Shown piece by piece: positions 22,671 through 33,600 of a stretch of DNA of 64,000 nt (its first letter is position 1; the number at the start of each line of letters is the position of its first letter). The translations under genes and the position numbers were made by a program. The DNA comes from Adenanthera pavonina. Its lineage: Eukaryota > Streptophyta > Magnoliopsida > Fabales > Fabaceae. The DNA is taken from the NCBI GenBank assembly GCA_026686845.1, contig JAIVEN010000014.1:10712001-10776000 (forward strand). The letters are read 5' to 3'. The notes beneath the pieces are model-generated. The model did no database searches. It saw only the letters and a program-made list of their open reading frames with translations, and was not told the DNA's origin.

Positions 22671-23339
22671 TTAAAGTTAAAGTTATAAATTTTGAATGAC
22701 TTATTTAACACTTGCTAATTATGATTTTGGAAATAATTATTTAAATATATATTTTTTATTTTCTTACTTTCAAAACTTGTTTTGGAAAACAATTCTACAA
22801 AACTGTTTTGAGAGCAATAAAACAAAGAACGTATTCAAATAAGTCTTAAGAATTTCCAACTCACTATATCTATTTTTAGTAGTCTAAATTTGATTCGAAA
22901 AGTTAAGTTTGAAAAAACTTTCTATGTTGAATCAAAAAAATTTTTAAATGAGAAACTCATCATTTTCAATTTATAATAATTATTTTAGTTGTCTAAATTT
23001 TATTCCAAAAGGTGTGTTTGAAAAAAGGTTTTTCCAAGTTGAACCAATAAAATTTTTAAGTGAAACACTTAAAATTTTCAACTCGTTATAACTATTTTTC
23101 ACAGTCAAAATTTGCAACTTGAATTGAGTGAACTAAATTTTTAAATGGGTATAATTAGTCTACAAAATTGAGTGAACTAAATTTTTAAGTGAGTATAATT
23201 ATACTTAGTTGGGAAAATAGTGTTAGCACTTGGAAATTTAGATTTGACCACTTGAAAATTCAATTTTTAGTACTTGAAAATTCAATTTTCTTCACTCGAG
23301 ATTATAATTTCCAAGTGTTGGTAGCTATTTTCCAAACTG
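22671..23339 (+). repeat. Right part of the second tandem copy, with degenerate short repeats
   Basis: 22671-23250 matches 17588-18140 with divergence. From about 23100 the sequence is built from many variants of 'aactaaatttccaagtg', which go on after the hAT MITE to about 24250. No gene. Confidence 0.65.
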
Positions 23340-23781
23340 AATATAATTAGAGGTGTCAAATAAAGCCAGGCCTAAAAGTCCGATTTGACATACATGCTTG
23401 AAAATTTAAGTCGAAGCTTGTGGGATCAGGCCTACGGGCCGACCCACGTGCTTTGTTTTTAAATATTTTTCTTTTTTTAAAATTTTTATATAATTATTTT
23501 AATTAATACAACTAATTATCAATGAAAAATTAACATAATGTTTAAATTTTATAATTTATATATTACGAATTAATAAAATAATATATATTTTAATATTTTA
23601 AACAAAAAAAGAAAAAAAAAAGGAAACGAGCTTTCAAACCGGCCCGTAACTCCCTCGGACCGGGCTCAAAAGGTCTAAATTATATTTTAACACTAAAAAT
23701 TGAGGCCCAATTCGCTTATTTCTTCTGGCTTTTCTGACCGGCCCATTGGGTTTGCTCTGTTTTGCCAGCTCTAAATATAAC
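23340..23781. mobile_element. Short non-autonomous hAT (426 bp) with 8-bp duplication
   Basis: The element spans 23348-23773. The ends read inward TAGAGGTGTCAAA and TAGAGCTGGCAAA, in keeping with hAT termini. The flanks AATATAAT (23340-23347) and AATATAAC (23774-23781) match at seven of eight bases. The interior has GC-rich words such as 'gggccgacccacgtg' and 'ccggcccgtaactccctc', and no gene. Its ends differ from those of the 5.2-kb hAT, so it belongs to another family. Confidence 0.82.
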
Positions 23782-25130
23782 TGAATTCTCTAATGTTGAA
23801 AACTAAATTTTCAAGTGAATGAATATAAATTTTCAAGTGTTAACAACTATTTTTTCAACTGAGTATCACTAAATTTTCAAGTGGATGAACCTAAATTTCC
23901 AAGTGCTAATAACTACTTTTCCAACCAAGTATTATAACTGAATTCCTAAGTATTAAAAACTAAATTTCCAAATGAACGAATCTAAATTCCTAAATGTTCA
24001 CATATATTTTTTCAATTGAGTATAATTGAATTCCCAAATGTTGTAAATTAAATTTCCAAATAATTATAACTAAATTCTCAACTGAATATAATTGAATTCT
24101 CAAGTGTTAAAAAACTAAATTTTCATGTGAAGGCAACTATTTTCCCAAGTGAGCATAACTCACTTAGAAATTTAGTTTACTCAATTTGGTAGATTAGTTA
24201 TACCCATTTAAAAATTTAATTCACTTAATTCGATAGATTAATTATTTTCCGTAGTACTAATTTTATTTAAAAAGATAAATTTAAAAAAAAATTTAAGTTC
24301 AATTTTACTTCTATACCCACACTTAAGGATCATAACTTTCGGTTATCCAAGATCTGAAACCCAAATTCTCCTTCTTTCCACTTCCAACTACCCAATCCTT
24401 GTCCTTCCTTCAATTCTTTACTTCACTCACATCCCCATTTCGAAACAACTCCCCTTCGATGCTGTAGCCATTGTCATTGGAGAATTAAAGCATGTCCTAT
24501 ACACTACGAAAGCCCCAAATGAGTAGCATCCAAAGGTTCCGCTCCAATTACTGCTCCAATTACTGCTCCAATCACAATAATTGTCACAAATACCTACAAA
24601 ATAACATATCAGAAATTAGAAAAAAGGAACAATGGAGTAATGAGAAACACAGAAAAGTTTTGTATATAAATAGTGTATGATTTTAATCTTTTAATTTTTA
24701 AGGATACTTTTACCATTCCATTATGATTTTAATCTTTGAAAAGAATCCAAATTGTTATAGAAAATTAGAACAATTAAAGGTTGGAGTAGTAAATATTTTT
24801 TATACCAACTCCTTCGTTGACTTTTTCCCCATTACAGGTTGCAAGCTTACACTACTGACAGAACAGAAAATCCTCTCTCCTCTTTCAACTTCTCTCTCTT
24901 TCATCTTCATCTATTTCTACTTTACTTTCTCTTCTCTCAAGCTCAGCATGGGGCATGGGTCGTTTTGTTTGGGGGAGGCTAAAATCTCTTTAGCTTCCTT
25001 CTCTACCATTAAAATATAGAACTCAAATGGGATGGGGAGGAGGGAGCCCCATGCCCCCTCCCTCCGTCCCTGAATTTAATTCTCAAGCACTCTTCATTGG
25101 TTTTGGTTTAAACATCCATCAACAATCAAC
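23782..25130. other. Spacer: degenerate repeats, then AT-rich DNA
   Basis: 23782-24250 continues the 'aaatttccaagtg' variants. 24250-25130 has no gene I can support. Three copies of 'gctccaattact' lie at 24541-24573. A CT-rich stretch (24870-24930) and a 'ccctccctccgtccctg' block at 25058-25074 look like repeat remains. Confidence 0.5.
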
Positions 25131-26106
25131 ATGATTAAGCAAGATAGTGTCAGAAAGGGGGAGATAGACACGAGGCCTCCATTCGGTTCCGTCAAAAATG
25201 CCATTTCTTTGTTCGGTGACCAAGTTTTAGCCCCTCATCTCTCTGCCTTCAACCTCCACCACGTAATCCTATGCTTTATTCCTTTTTCACTTCTCATTTT
25301 CCTGTTTTCGTCTCACCCATATATACATATCATCAATTATTGCTTTATATATACATGCCATCTGCATCTGACTTCCCCTGCAAGATTAACATGTTCCCAC
25401 ATAATATTCCAGACTTCCATATGCATTGCTGAGAAATCAAGTAGCCTGTCTACCCAGGTCATGTCAACTTGAGTAGACACATTTCTTTGCCAACATAAGT
25501 ATCAACAACAACAACATAAAATAGTCTTATCCCACCATGTGGGGCGAACATAAGTATCATAAAAAAATATATATATATATATATATAGTGTCATTTTTAA
25601 GTGCCTCTTGTACAGTTAGTTTAGTGTTTCATCTTCCAAGTTCCAATTAGCAGGAACTAATTAATTAGTTGCGTGTTGAATACACATATCTAGATACGCG
25701 GTGGAGCTGGCGATGAGTATTGGAGGGTTGAATGCGTTAAGCAGAGGCAGAGGAGTCACGACAAAGCATTGAGAGAGCAAGAGAGGAAAGCATGTTAATG
25801 GCACATTGCCTGTCTTCTCTCCAGGAAGAGCTTGAAAGCACGAAGCAAGAGCTCCAACAACTGAAGCAACGGGATCCCCAGATTGAACATGTCAACAAGT
25901 TCGTTCAAAATGTTGAAACTAAAACTTCCACATCCCACCAAGAAACAGCAGAGTTCCAAAAGAAAAGGCATGAATTGCTTCCACACGGTGTTGAAAAGTT
26001 GGAGAGGTACCCTTCGCTCAGGAAGGAGAGAACAAGAGAAGCTCTTGATTCCGCTGATCAGAATTCTGTTTTCGTGGGGAAAGGAAAATGGAAACCAACA
26101 AGCTGA
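25131..26106 (+). pseudogene. WEB-family coiled-coil gene, frameshifted remnant
   Basis: The first exon, from ATG at 25131, has GEIDTRPPFGSVKNAISLFG, which resembles the conserved N-terminus of plant WEB-family proteins (chloroplast photorelocation and related coiled-coil proteins). About 440 bp later, from about 25690, a frame reads DEYWRVECVKQRQRSHDKAL and runs into a TAA near 25795. A second frame, offset by one base, takes over with MLMAHCLSSLQEELESTKQE and stays open to 26106, giving a Glu/Lys/Gln-rich coiled coil. The two frames join if one base was lost near 25790. The intron limits are not clear. It may instead be a sequencing error in a live gene, or a short diverged paralogue. Confidence 0.55.
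25492..25558 (-). mobile_element. 43-bp RTE-type LINE tail with 12-bp target duplication
   Basis: 25504-25546 is 'caacaacaaca...' followed by 'gtcttatcccaccatgtgggg', the 3' end of plant RTE-type LINEs in reverse orientation. A perfect 12-bp direct repeat AACATAAGTATC (25492-25503 and 25547-25558) flanks it. It lies in the intron of the WEB-like remnant. An AT microsatellite follows at 25568-25586. Confidence 0.8.
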
Positions 26107-27014
26107 ACAAGTTCAAACTTGAGATGTGAATGTAAGTGGAACGTGGATTATCTACTAACATCCCTGTAATAAAGCACCCTATAAATACAGTTTAAACTTC
26201 TTTTTTGAAGTGCCACTGAGAATATTACGATCTGGTCCAATTTGATGATTATTGCACTGCTCGTCTAAGTTAATATGTTGTGCTTTGGTGTTATTTTGTA
26301 TTGAAATAGTATACAATGACCACGAGAAAGTCTACCCTCCAAGAACCTATGCCATGCCCCATGTATAGTTACCAGGCCCATAAAGGACGGAATCCTAACG
26401 AAACCCGAATACAAATTTTACAAGTTAACTCCCAATAAGAGATTATGACGGATAAATATATGTCATTTGCATTTGTAACAACAACATAAATGACCATCTG
26501 CCTTCCAAGTTTCAAATAGTTGCTAGCATTCCTTGTACGTTTTTTCTCTCCCAAGAGGATCGTCCAGTTCCATACATGAAGCGAAGGAAGATGTAGATTT
26601 GATAGATTTTAGTGATCTTTTTACCTTTCATGCTTGATTAGTTCTCCGACCTTTCACATATTATGCCAGTATTTTCTCTCCCAACATCTTATGATATATG
26701 TACAGTTCAAAGTTAAATCTCCCTTCATCTAAACAAATGAAATGTATAGTATAAAGATGAAGCGATGGTTTTAGGCACTTGGACGAACCACATTGATCAC
26801 ATACCAGTAAGGAACTTTCGAAATCAAGTATTCAATCATTGAATGTACAACGGTAGTAGCATGATTGAACAAGAGAAAAAAAAGAAAGCAAAGTGGCCAA
26901 TGAATTGAAGTATCTTGACTATAAGGAGTCCCATATACATGCAATATATTGTACGCTCAGAAGGATAGAACATAAATAAAGCGTGATTTTAATAAAGCAC
27001 AATGAATATGTCCG
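26107..27014. other. Spacer between the WEB-like remnant and the 27-kb gene
   Basis: No gene or clear repeat recognised. It would include the 3' parts of both flanking genes, which converge here. Confidence 0.5.
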
Positions 27015-27368
27015 TCAGACAGCATCGGACTTCCGAGGATCTAAATAAGCATCTTGCGCGGACTTATTGAAGAACTCAATGCAGTCAGCAATGGCTTCGT
27101 TGTAATGGGAGTAAGAGGAATAATAGGAACTGCATGAGGTCTTGGGAGGCTCAAAGTGATCGGAGTTCCTGTGCCTTGAGGAAGTAGCCGATGAGGCAGA
27201 AGAAGAAGAAGGAACAGAGAAGAGGAGGCGCATGAGGATCTTGCGGAAGCGATGAAAGAGCTTCATGGTCGAGAAGTTGAACTTGGAAGACGGAGTGCTT
27301 CTTGGTTGAGGGAGTACTTCACTGTCTCTTACTTGTATCACGAAGCTCTCTGTTTGAGGATTGTTCAT
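27015..27368 (-). CDS. Small conserved plant protein of unknown function
   Basis: A single-exon frame of 117 residues. An inner Met (residue 35, 27264-27266) starts the part that looks conserved: a basic amphipathic run MKLFHRFRKILMRLLFS, then a Ser-rich linker, then HFEPPKTSCSSYYSS and HYNEAIADCIEFFNKS. I recall near-identical C-terminal motifs in uncharacterised proteins of many dicots, but no assigned role. There is no zinc site, kinase motif or clear signal peptide; the N-terminal basic and hydrophobic run could bind membranes. The residue-35 Met may be the true start, because the first 34 residues are of low complexity. The sequence is intact and the stop at 27015 is clean. Confidence 0.65.
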   Translation of the reverse strand: MNNPQTESFVIQVRDSEVLPQPRSTPSSKFNFSTMKLFHRFRKILMRLLFSVPSSSSASSATSSRHRNSDHFEPPKTSCSSYYSSYSHYNEAIADCIEFFNKSAQDAYLDPRKSDAV

Positions 27369-29412
27369 TGTATCTCTGTTTCAACTTTCAAGTGTGTTGC
27401 TATGATGAATCTGGTTTGGTTTTCGAGGGTATAAAAAGAGACAGCTTTTTCAAACGCTACAATTTTATTCCAAAAGAGATGATTGCCAAGGATGCCCATG
27501 TGCCCAAATCATTGGCATGCCCAACCATTGTCATCCCAAACAGGTTTGTTCGCCAAGGTTTCTTTATTACAAAAAATAATTTATCGCTTCATGAGATTTG
27601 TACCTACCCACTGTTTAATCCGTCCCAAAGTTAAGCGCCTAATTGCGGGCATAGAAGTGACTAAATTTCGATAATACTGAAGTTTACGAGATAATTAAAA
27701 GAGAGAGTGAATGATGGTCAGCCCCTGCCCCATATATAAAACCTGGACGAATCTTCAACAATCATTATTTTTAACCTATGTGGAACCCATGTAATACCTG
27801 TCTTTACAAGTTCTGTTTACATTTTTCACATGTTTTTCTTCTTTCACATATGAGGAGTAAACAGAAAGGCTAAGGAACCAAGCGACAACTGCCACGTGGC
27901 TGATCCTTGAGCCACCCTTAATCCTGTGATTGGCATTGGCAATGTTTTGCTGCAGAGAATGGGATTCATCAGCATCAGTGGAAGTGATCACAGCCACATT
28001 GAGATTCAGAGTGGTAGTCCAAAGGGTTCAAACTAGATGAGTCAAAGACTCAGAGCAAAGCCGTGGATAAACCATGGGACAGAGGGACACACTGGGTACT
28101 CGGTAGTCATATGATAAGGTGAAGTTAAGTTGGAGGTCAGTAAAACGCCATGATGAGAGAGACCATGAGCACGAAAGCGAAGGTTCAGTTGTTTGAGGTA
28201 ATCATGGTTTGGAAAACACTATAATTGTGTCTCGTACTTGCTTCCTCTAAACTACGATGAGGTCACTTCCAACATCATTTCATTAGTGTTCAATGTTTAT
28301 TCCCATCATTATCCTGCAGGTCAAAAAATTTCATCCCCCTTTCTTTTTCATATTATAGAAAATAAAATATACATGAAATAAAAGCATGTAGTAATATTCA
28401 AGCAAAACTTGGATAAACAAAATCATTATTGAGCTGATTTTTTATTGACCACTCTCCATTTTCCCCCTCTTGATAAATAATATTGTTCAGAATAAGAAGT
28501 AAATAAATTCTTCTCGCAAATTAGTCCTTCGATCAATTATTATATATATATTTTTTTTACTGCACTCAAGGGGTTTGAATTTTTATCACTATCCACATCT
28601 TATCACACTTAAAACTAGAAATATGGGCAAACTTGTCATAGGTTGAACAGAAAAGATAAAATTTGGACTGGGCCAGCTTATTTTGAGGAGTTGGAATTTT
28701 CGCAATCCACTCCATTAAGGTGTGGATTGAAATCAATACATCATATATCATGCATATGCAACTATTATAAAACATATTTAAATCATAAAACAAATTCACA
28801 TCATTCAATAATAATAAGAAACAAAAAAATAATAAAATAATAAAATAAAATAAAATAAAATAAAAACAAGCCAAATAACGAGTTAAGCGGTTAGCTTGTT
28901 TAATCAAGGGGTTAAATGGTTTGAGGCAATTTTAACTTATTTTAAAATGGGTTGCATTTTTTACAATACAATCCCATTTATTTTATAGGTTATATGGCCA
29001 ACCTGCAGGTTGTGGCATACTCCCGTCTTTTATGAACTGTCAACATTGACCCAATTCTTCAATTCAAGGATTTATTTGATATTTTTTCAAGTATGCTATC
29101 ATGTGATTTTTGCTACTGCTGTAGCATTTTGCAATACAGAATTAGCTGACCTCCTTATTACACAAAGTCTAGAAAATGATTTGTCATGTTTATGGCTCCT
29201 AAATATACAATTTGTTATAGGTTTTATATTTTATATTAAATTGAAATTAATAAATAAATAAATATATATATATGCCATGGAACTTTCTATTTGAGACTTT
29301 GAACAGTATAATGCAGATAAATATTAACTAGATATATAATAAACTAGGTATATAATAAACTTTATAATAAGTTGCTTTATTCGTAAGTTATAAAACATAT
29401 TTTATGTTTTAG
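27369..29412. other. Spacer with simple repeats
   Basis: Holds the upstream region of the gene at 27015-27368. A frame on the minus strand at 27776-27997 has no family likeness and I do not call it. A run of 'aaaataaaat' repeats lies at about 28825-28866. 28560-29000 looks like an old, unassigned repeat. Nothing else recognised. Confidence 0.45.
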
Positions 29413-29995
29413 ATTTTATACAACAATAACAATAACAATATTAGTTTTATCCCACTAAATGGAGTCAGTTCCATAAATCATATAACGTCAATGAGTTATA
29501 TTAAACACCATCTCTTAAAAAAAATCATTTGTCAAGAGATCACGCCTTATAATTTTTTTAGTGTTCTTCTTAGTCTTCCTCTACACCTTTTAATAGGGTT
29601 CCAAATCATTTGATCAACTCTCCTTACTGTCTCATCTTGTCTTCTTCTTTGTACATGCCTAAATCACCTTAAATGATTTTCCACCATTTTTTCCTTAGTA
29701 GGTGCTACTTCGATTTTCCCTCGTATACAATCATTTCATATCTTATCGATTCTTATATGATCACACATCCATCTCAATATTTTCATTTCTACTATTCTCA
29801 TTTTATACTCTTATTATCTTTTCAAAATTCAACATTCACTGTCATATAATATTGCTAGTCTTATAACCATTTAATAAAATTTTCTTTAAAGTTTAATAGG
29901 TACCTTATGATCATAAATAACTTTTAAAAATTTTCTTAATTTTAATTACCCAACTTGTATCCTATACTTTTTTTTTAAACTTTACTTATATAGTG
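29413..29995 (-). pseudogene. RTE-type LINE, 3' end of the reverse transcriptase ORF plus tail (decayed)
   Basis: Reading the minus strand, the C-terminal part of a plant RTE-type polyprotein can be followed through stops: LYDSECW, then EMKILRWMCDHIR, then RGKIEVAPTKEKMVENHLR. The 3' tail is at 29414-29455 ('caacaataacaataac...ttttatcccactaaatgg'). LINEs of this kind insert by target-primed reverse transcription and are usually cut short at the 5' end, as here. Several stops and likely indels show age. Confidence 0.85.
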
Positions 29996-30643
29996 TCATA
30001 GTTGATCTTAAGTCCGAATAAACGAGGATAGTTGTGTTAGACCCTCGACAATTAACGTAAAATTTTGTCGAATCTCTATAACATGTTTTAAATTTTATGC
30101 AATGTACAAAAATATATGTATAATTAATATAGAGTCTGAGTTGAGTTAAGGTGAATTATATTGTTTATGGTTAATTAATAACATGACTTTATCTATGACT
30201 TTATTGATTGATACTGATACTATTTGGAAGGTGGTGAGCCCAATCCCCTTTTGGTTCTAAACTGGCGAGCCCATGAAGTTCTGGGCATGTTGGGACAGTT
30301 GAAATATGGAAGCCCGAAATGGAATAGGAAGCCACGCCTACGCCTCTATATACAACGGTTCGAGTGAGGGTTTTTCGCCGCTAGCAACTTACAGTTCTAG
30401 TTCGAAAGTGCTACAGTAAGCGGTTATTTAAAGGAAAGGAAACCAACGAAACCTGTCGAAGCTGTGGAACCACACCTCACTGGAGCTTCCTCCTTCCACT
30501 GCAAGGTCGATTCGGTTCCAAAATTCAAACACATAAAAAAATAAAACTACCATAACTACTGCTCCGTGTTCTTCTTTTACGGAAGCTATTATTTTCGTTC
30601 GTGGAACGGCTATATATCCTCTTCCTCAATCAAAACAAAGAGG
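29996..30643 (+). promoter_or_regulatory. Upstream region of TRM6
   Basis: Bases 29996-30220 are AT-rich with nothing recognised. Near the gene two GAGCCCA words (30237 and 30267; TGGGCTC on the other strand) match the site II type bound by TCP factors in many plant translation genes. A TATA-like 'tctatatac' lies at about 30350, followed by a leader with 'gagggtttttcgccgc'. The start site itself is not proven. Confidence 0.5.
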
Positions 30644-33600
30644 ATGTCGTCAACTAATGAACCTACCGATCCGAGACTAAACTCTAGGCTCACTTCGGAA
30701 GGGTGCAGTGTCTTGCTCGACATCAATGATGGGGACCGTCTCGTTTTTGCCCGTCTCTCAGTTGCCGCGTCAGTTTCTTTGAATTTTCTGTATTCTTTGC
30801 TTGTTTCTTTTTAATCAACGAGCTCTCTCATTTTGATGCATGGATGGCTTTGCAGGAAGTTGAAAATTGGGAATAAGAACTGCTCTCTGCAGCCTTTAAT
30901 TGGATGTTCATACGGTTCTCTTTTTCAAGTTGAGACTGGACCTGACGGAGCTTTTTTGTCTCGAGTTACTCCTTCCGTCCAAGGTTTGATTTACTCTTCT
31001 TCTTCTTCTTCTTCTTCTTCTTTGTCTTTAAAGTTTACAAATATACGGTTCTAAAGTTATAATGTTTGACTGAAAAAACATTTCGTTTAAGTCTATTTGT
31101 TGAGACACCAAACTTCATGATAGTATTATTTACTGTTTCATGATAAGATGTGGAATGGCTTATTGTTGTTTCATTAGTTAACTGCTAGCTGGTAATTTAT
31201 TGTTCTTCTTTGTTACACTTGTTTGTTGCAGTGATAAAACTTGTAGCATATACCCTTTTCATTTGAGCAATGCCTATAGAAGTTAAACTTTCAAAATTAT
31301 GAGTTCCTTCTATATGAATGTGGATCAATCATGAAGATTAAGTTTTATGCATATTAAACTATTCTTTAATGTGTCCAGCTGCCCTAGATCTTGGATGAAA
31401 GGTATTAACTGACTAATCTTTTGTGCAAAATAATTAAAAATTTTGCAGAGAAAATATGAATCACAAATAGTTAGTGAATTGTGGCTTAATTCTTGGACTT
31501 AGAAGAAAAGAAGAGATCACATTATTCTACTATTGTTACATTATGAGTCTATAGGGAAAGCGGATGATTGATGCACCAGATTTATAAACCTCTTGTGCTA
31601 AATCTGTTTCCTGGCTCCTGGTGTGGAAGTGATCCGCAAATAACATCGCACAAAATTGTTAATGGCTTAGTTATCAAACAGTCAATCCAGCTCAACCGAG
31701 TGCAAGTGTTGAAGGTTGGGGTTGGCTCTAGCCGTTTAATGGCTGCCATTTCAATATTTAATCCACCTGGATATAAACATATCTTTTGTGTTCATGCCAA
31801 TTGGCAACAGTGACTGTTTTTTTGGCCATGCAACAGTGAGCCAGTTATGCAGTTATGTAACTTTATGTCTAATTTTTATTTTTGGGAGTGTGATTGGGAC
31901 TTGGGGAGGGGTTGGGCTTAAGAATTTCTACCATTTTCTTGTGTAGTCTTTTTCATTACTAGTCCTATAGATAATTTTGGATTACAGACTGGGCAGCTAT
32001 GAGACCTTCTGGGTAATGAAAATGTGGCTATAATGCCAAATAACTGATAATCTTTTCACAGTTGAGATATTCACCATTTTAAATGAGGCTGTTCTGCAGT
32101 ATTGCCCTATTGATTGAATAATGGTATTCTCATTTTGACTGATGAATGAGATAGAAGTTCTTTTTATTTTTTTTTTTTAGGGTGTGTACAGTCTATGTAA
32201 TGGTTATGGATGGATCATGATGCACATGGTTTTTGTGGATCAATGATGTGTGAGTCACCCACTTGATATACATCTATGATGGCTTTCGGTTTAGTGAAAC
32301 CAAATAGTATGTGGCTCTATTAACTTCTTTAGCACCTTATGTATGTATATGCATCTATCATTGTTTAAGTTCCTGGTTCATCAATATATTTCCTTAGAAT
32401 TTACTTTCTCTTTGGCATGTGTGTTATTTCTGTTTTTACATTTTAGGGAATGATGCTGAAGAGAAAAGAGACAATCAATTAAATATTGAAGCTAGGGACA
32501 ACCGGACATTGATTGACAATAACAAAGCCCAAAGCCTGACTGGTGAAGATATACAAGCTATGAAGAGGTGAGATGATCTCTCTTTGGTTGGATTCTTAAC
32601 CTTTAGTTATTTTTTTGGTACTCAACAAAAGTGGAGTACAAACTTTCTAGATATTCCAATTTGTATACGATGATGTCATGGCTAATTTGAATGGTAATAC
32701 AATTTTATCAATCACAGGGGACATAATAAAATTAAATATTTTATAGAGATGGGAAGTGAACATAAATACATGATGCGTATGCTATTTCCTTTCCGTGGAT
32801 TTATATAAAAAAAGTTTTGTGCTTGGAACTTAGTTCATACGTGGCGTTAATAACATCAATGTGATCACTTATAAGTTATAAATGCTATTCTTGTGACATC
32901 TTTCCCCTCTTCTGCCATATATCCCAGCAAATAACAATCCATTGACATCATATGATTCATGTAGCCGACCCCACATAGTGGGATAAGACTAATATTGTTG
33001 TTGTTGTTGTATTGTTTTTAATCTTTTAGTGGGATTATAACATCTTTCATGACATTCTTTGTAAAATAGACCTTACAGTGGAACTTTTTCATTATTTCCT
33101 TTTAGTGCTTGCAGATATCAGTCAAGAATCATTTCTAGATGTAGTTCTTCCTCAGAAGTTTGATCAATGCTTACATGTTACTACCTATACCATTTTTGCA
33201 GGCAGGGTACCAGAGGTGATGGAATTATTGAGGCTCTTATTGCCAATAGCGCAACATTTGAAAAGAAAACATCTTTTTCACAGGTATATTGAAGTATAGA
33301 AATATTGCAGTTTACTTTGTAATAAGCTGATCTTCAATTCAATGTGTGCAGGAGAAATATAAACTTAGGAAGCAAAAGAAATATGCTCCAAAAGTATTAC
33401 TGAGGCGTCCTGTTGCCCGAAGGTGACCTTGAATATTTTCTGTTTTTGTTACTTATTACCAAAGTCACAATACTTTGCTCCCTGAATTTGGAACCTAGAA
33501 ATTTCTCTTGAATCTCAGAGATGTATATAAAAAATATTGCCTTGTATTTTGGGTCCACAGAATCTACTAAATGGCTGATGTTTTTTTCACTACTTTTTCA

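Noticed and set aside
27776..27997. 73-codon minus-strand frame
   Set aside because: No family recognised and no supporting context; could be part of an unknown transcript but cannot be supported.
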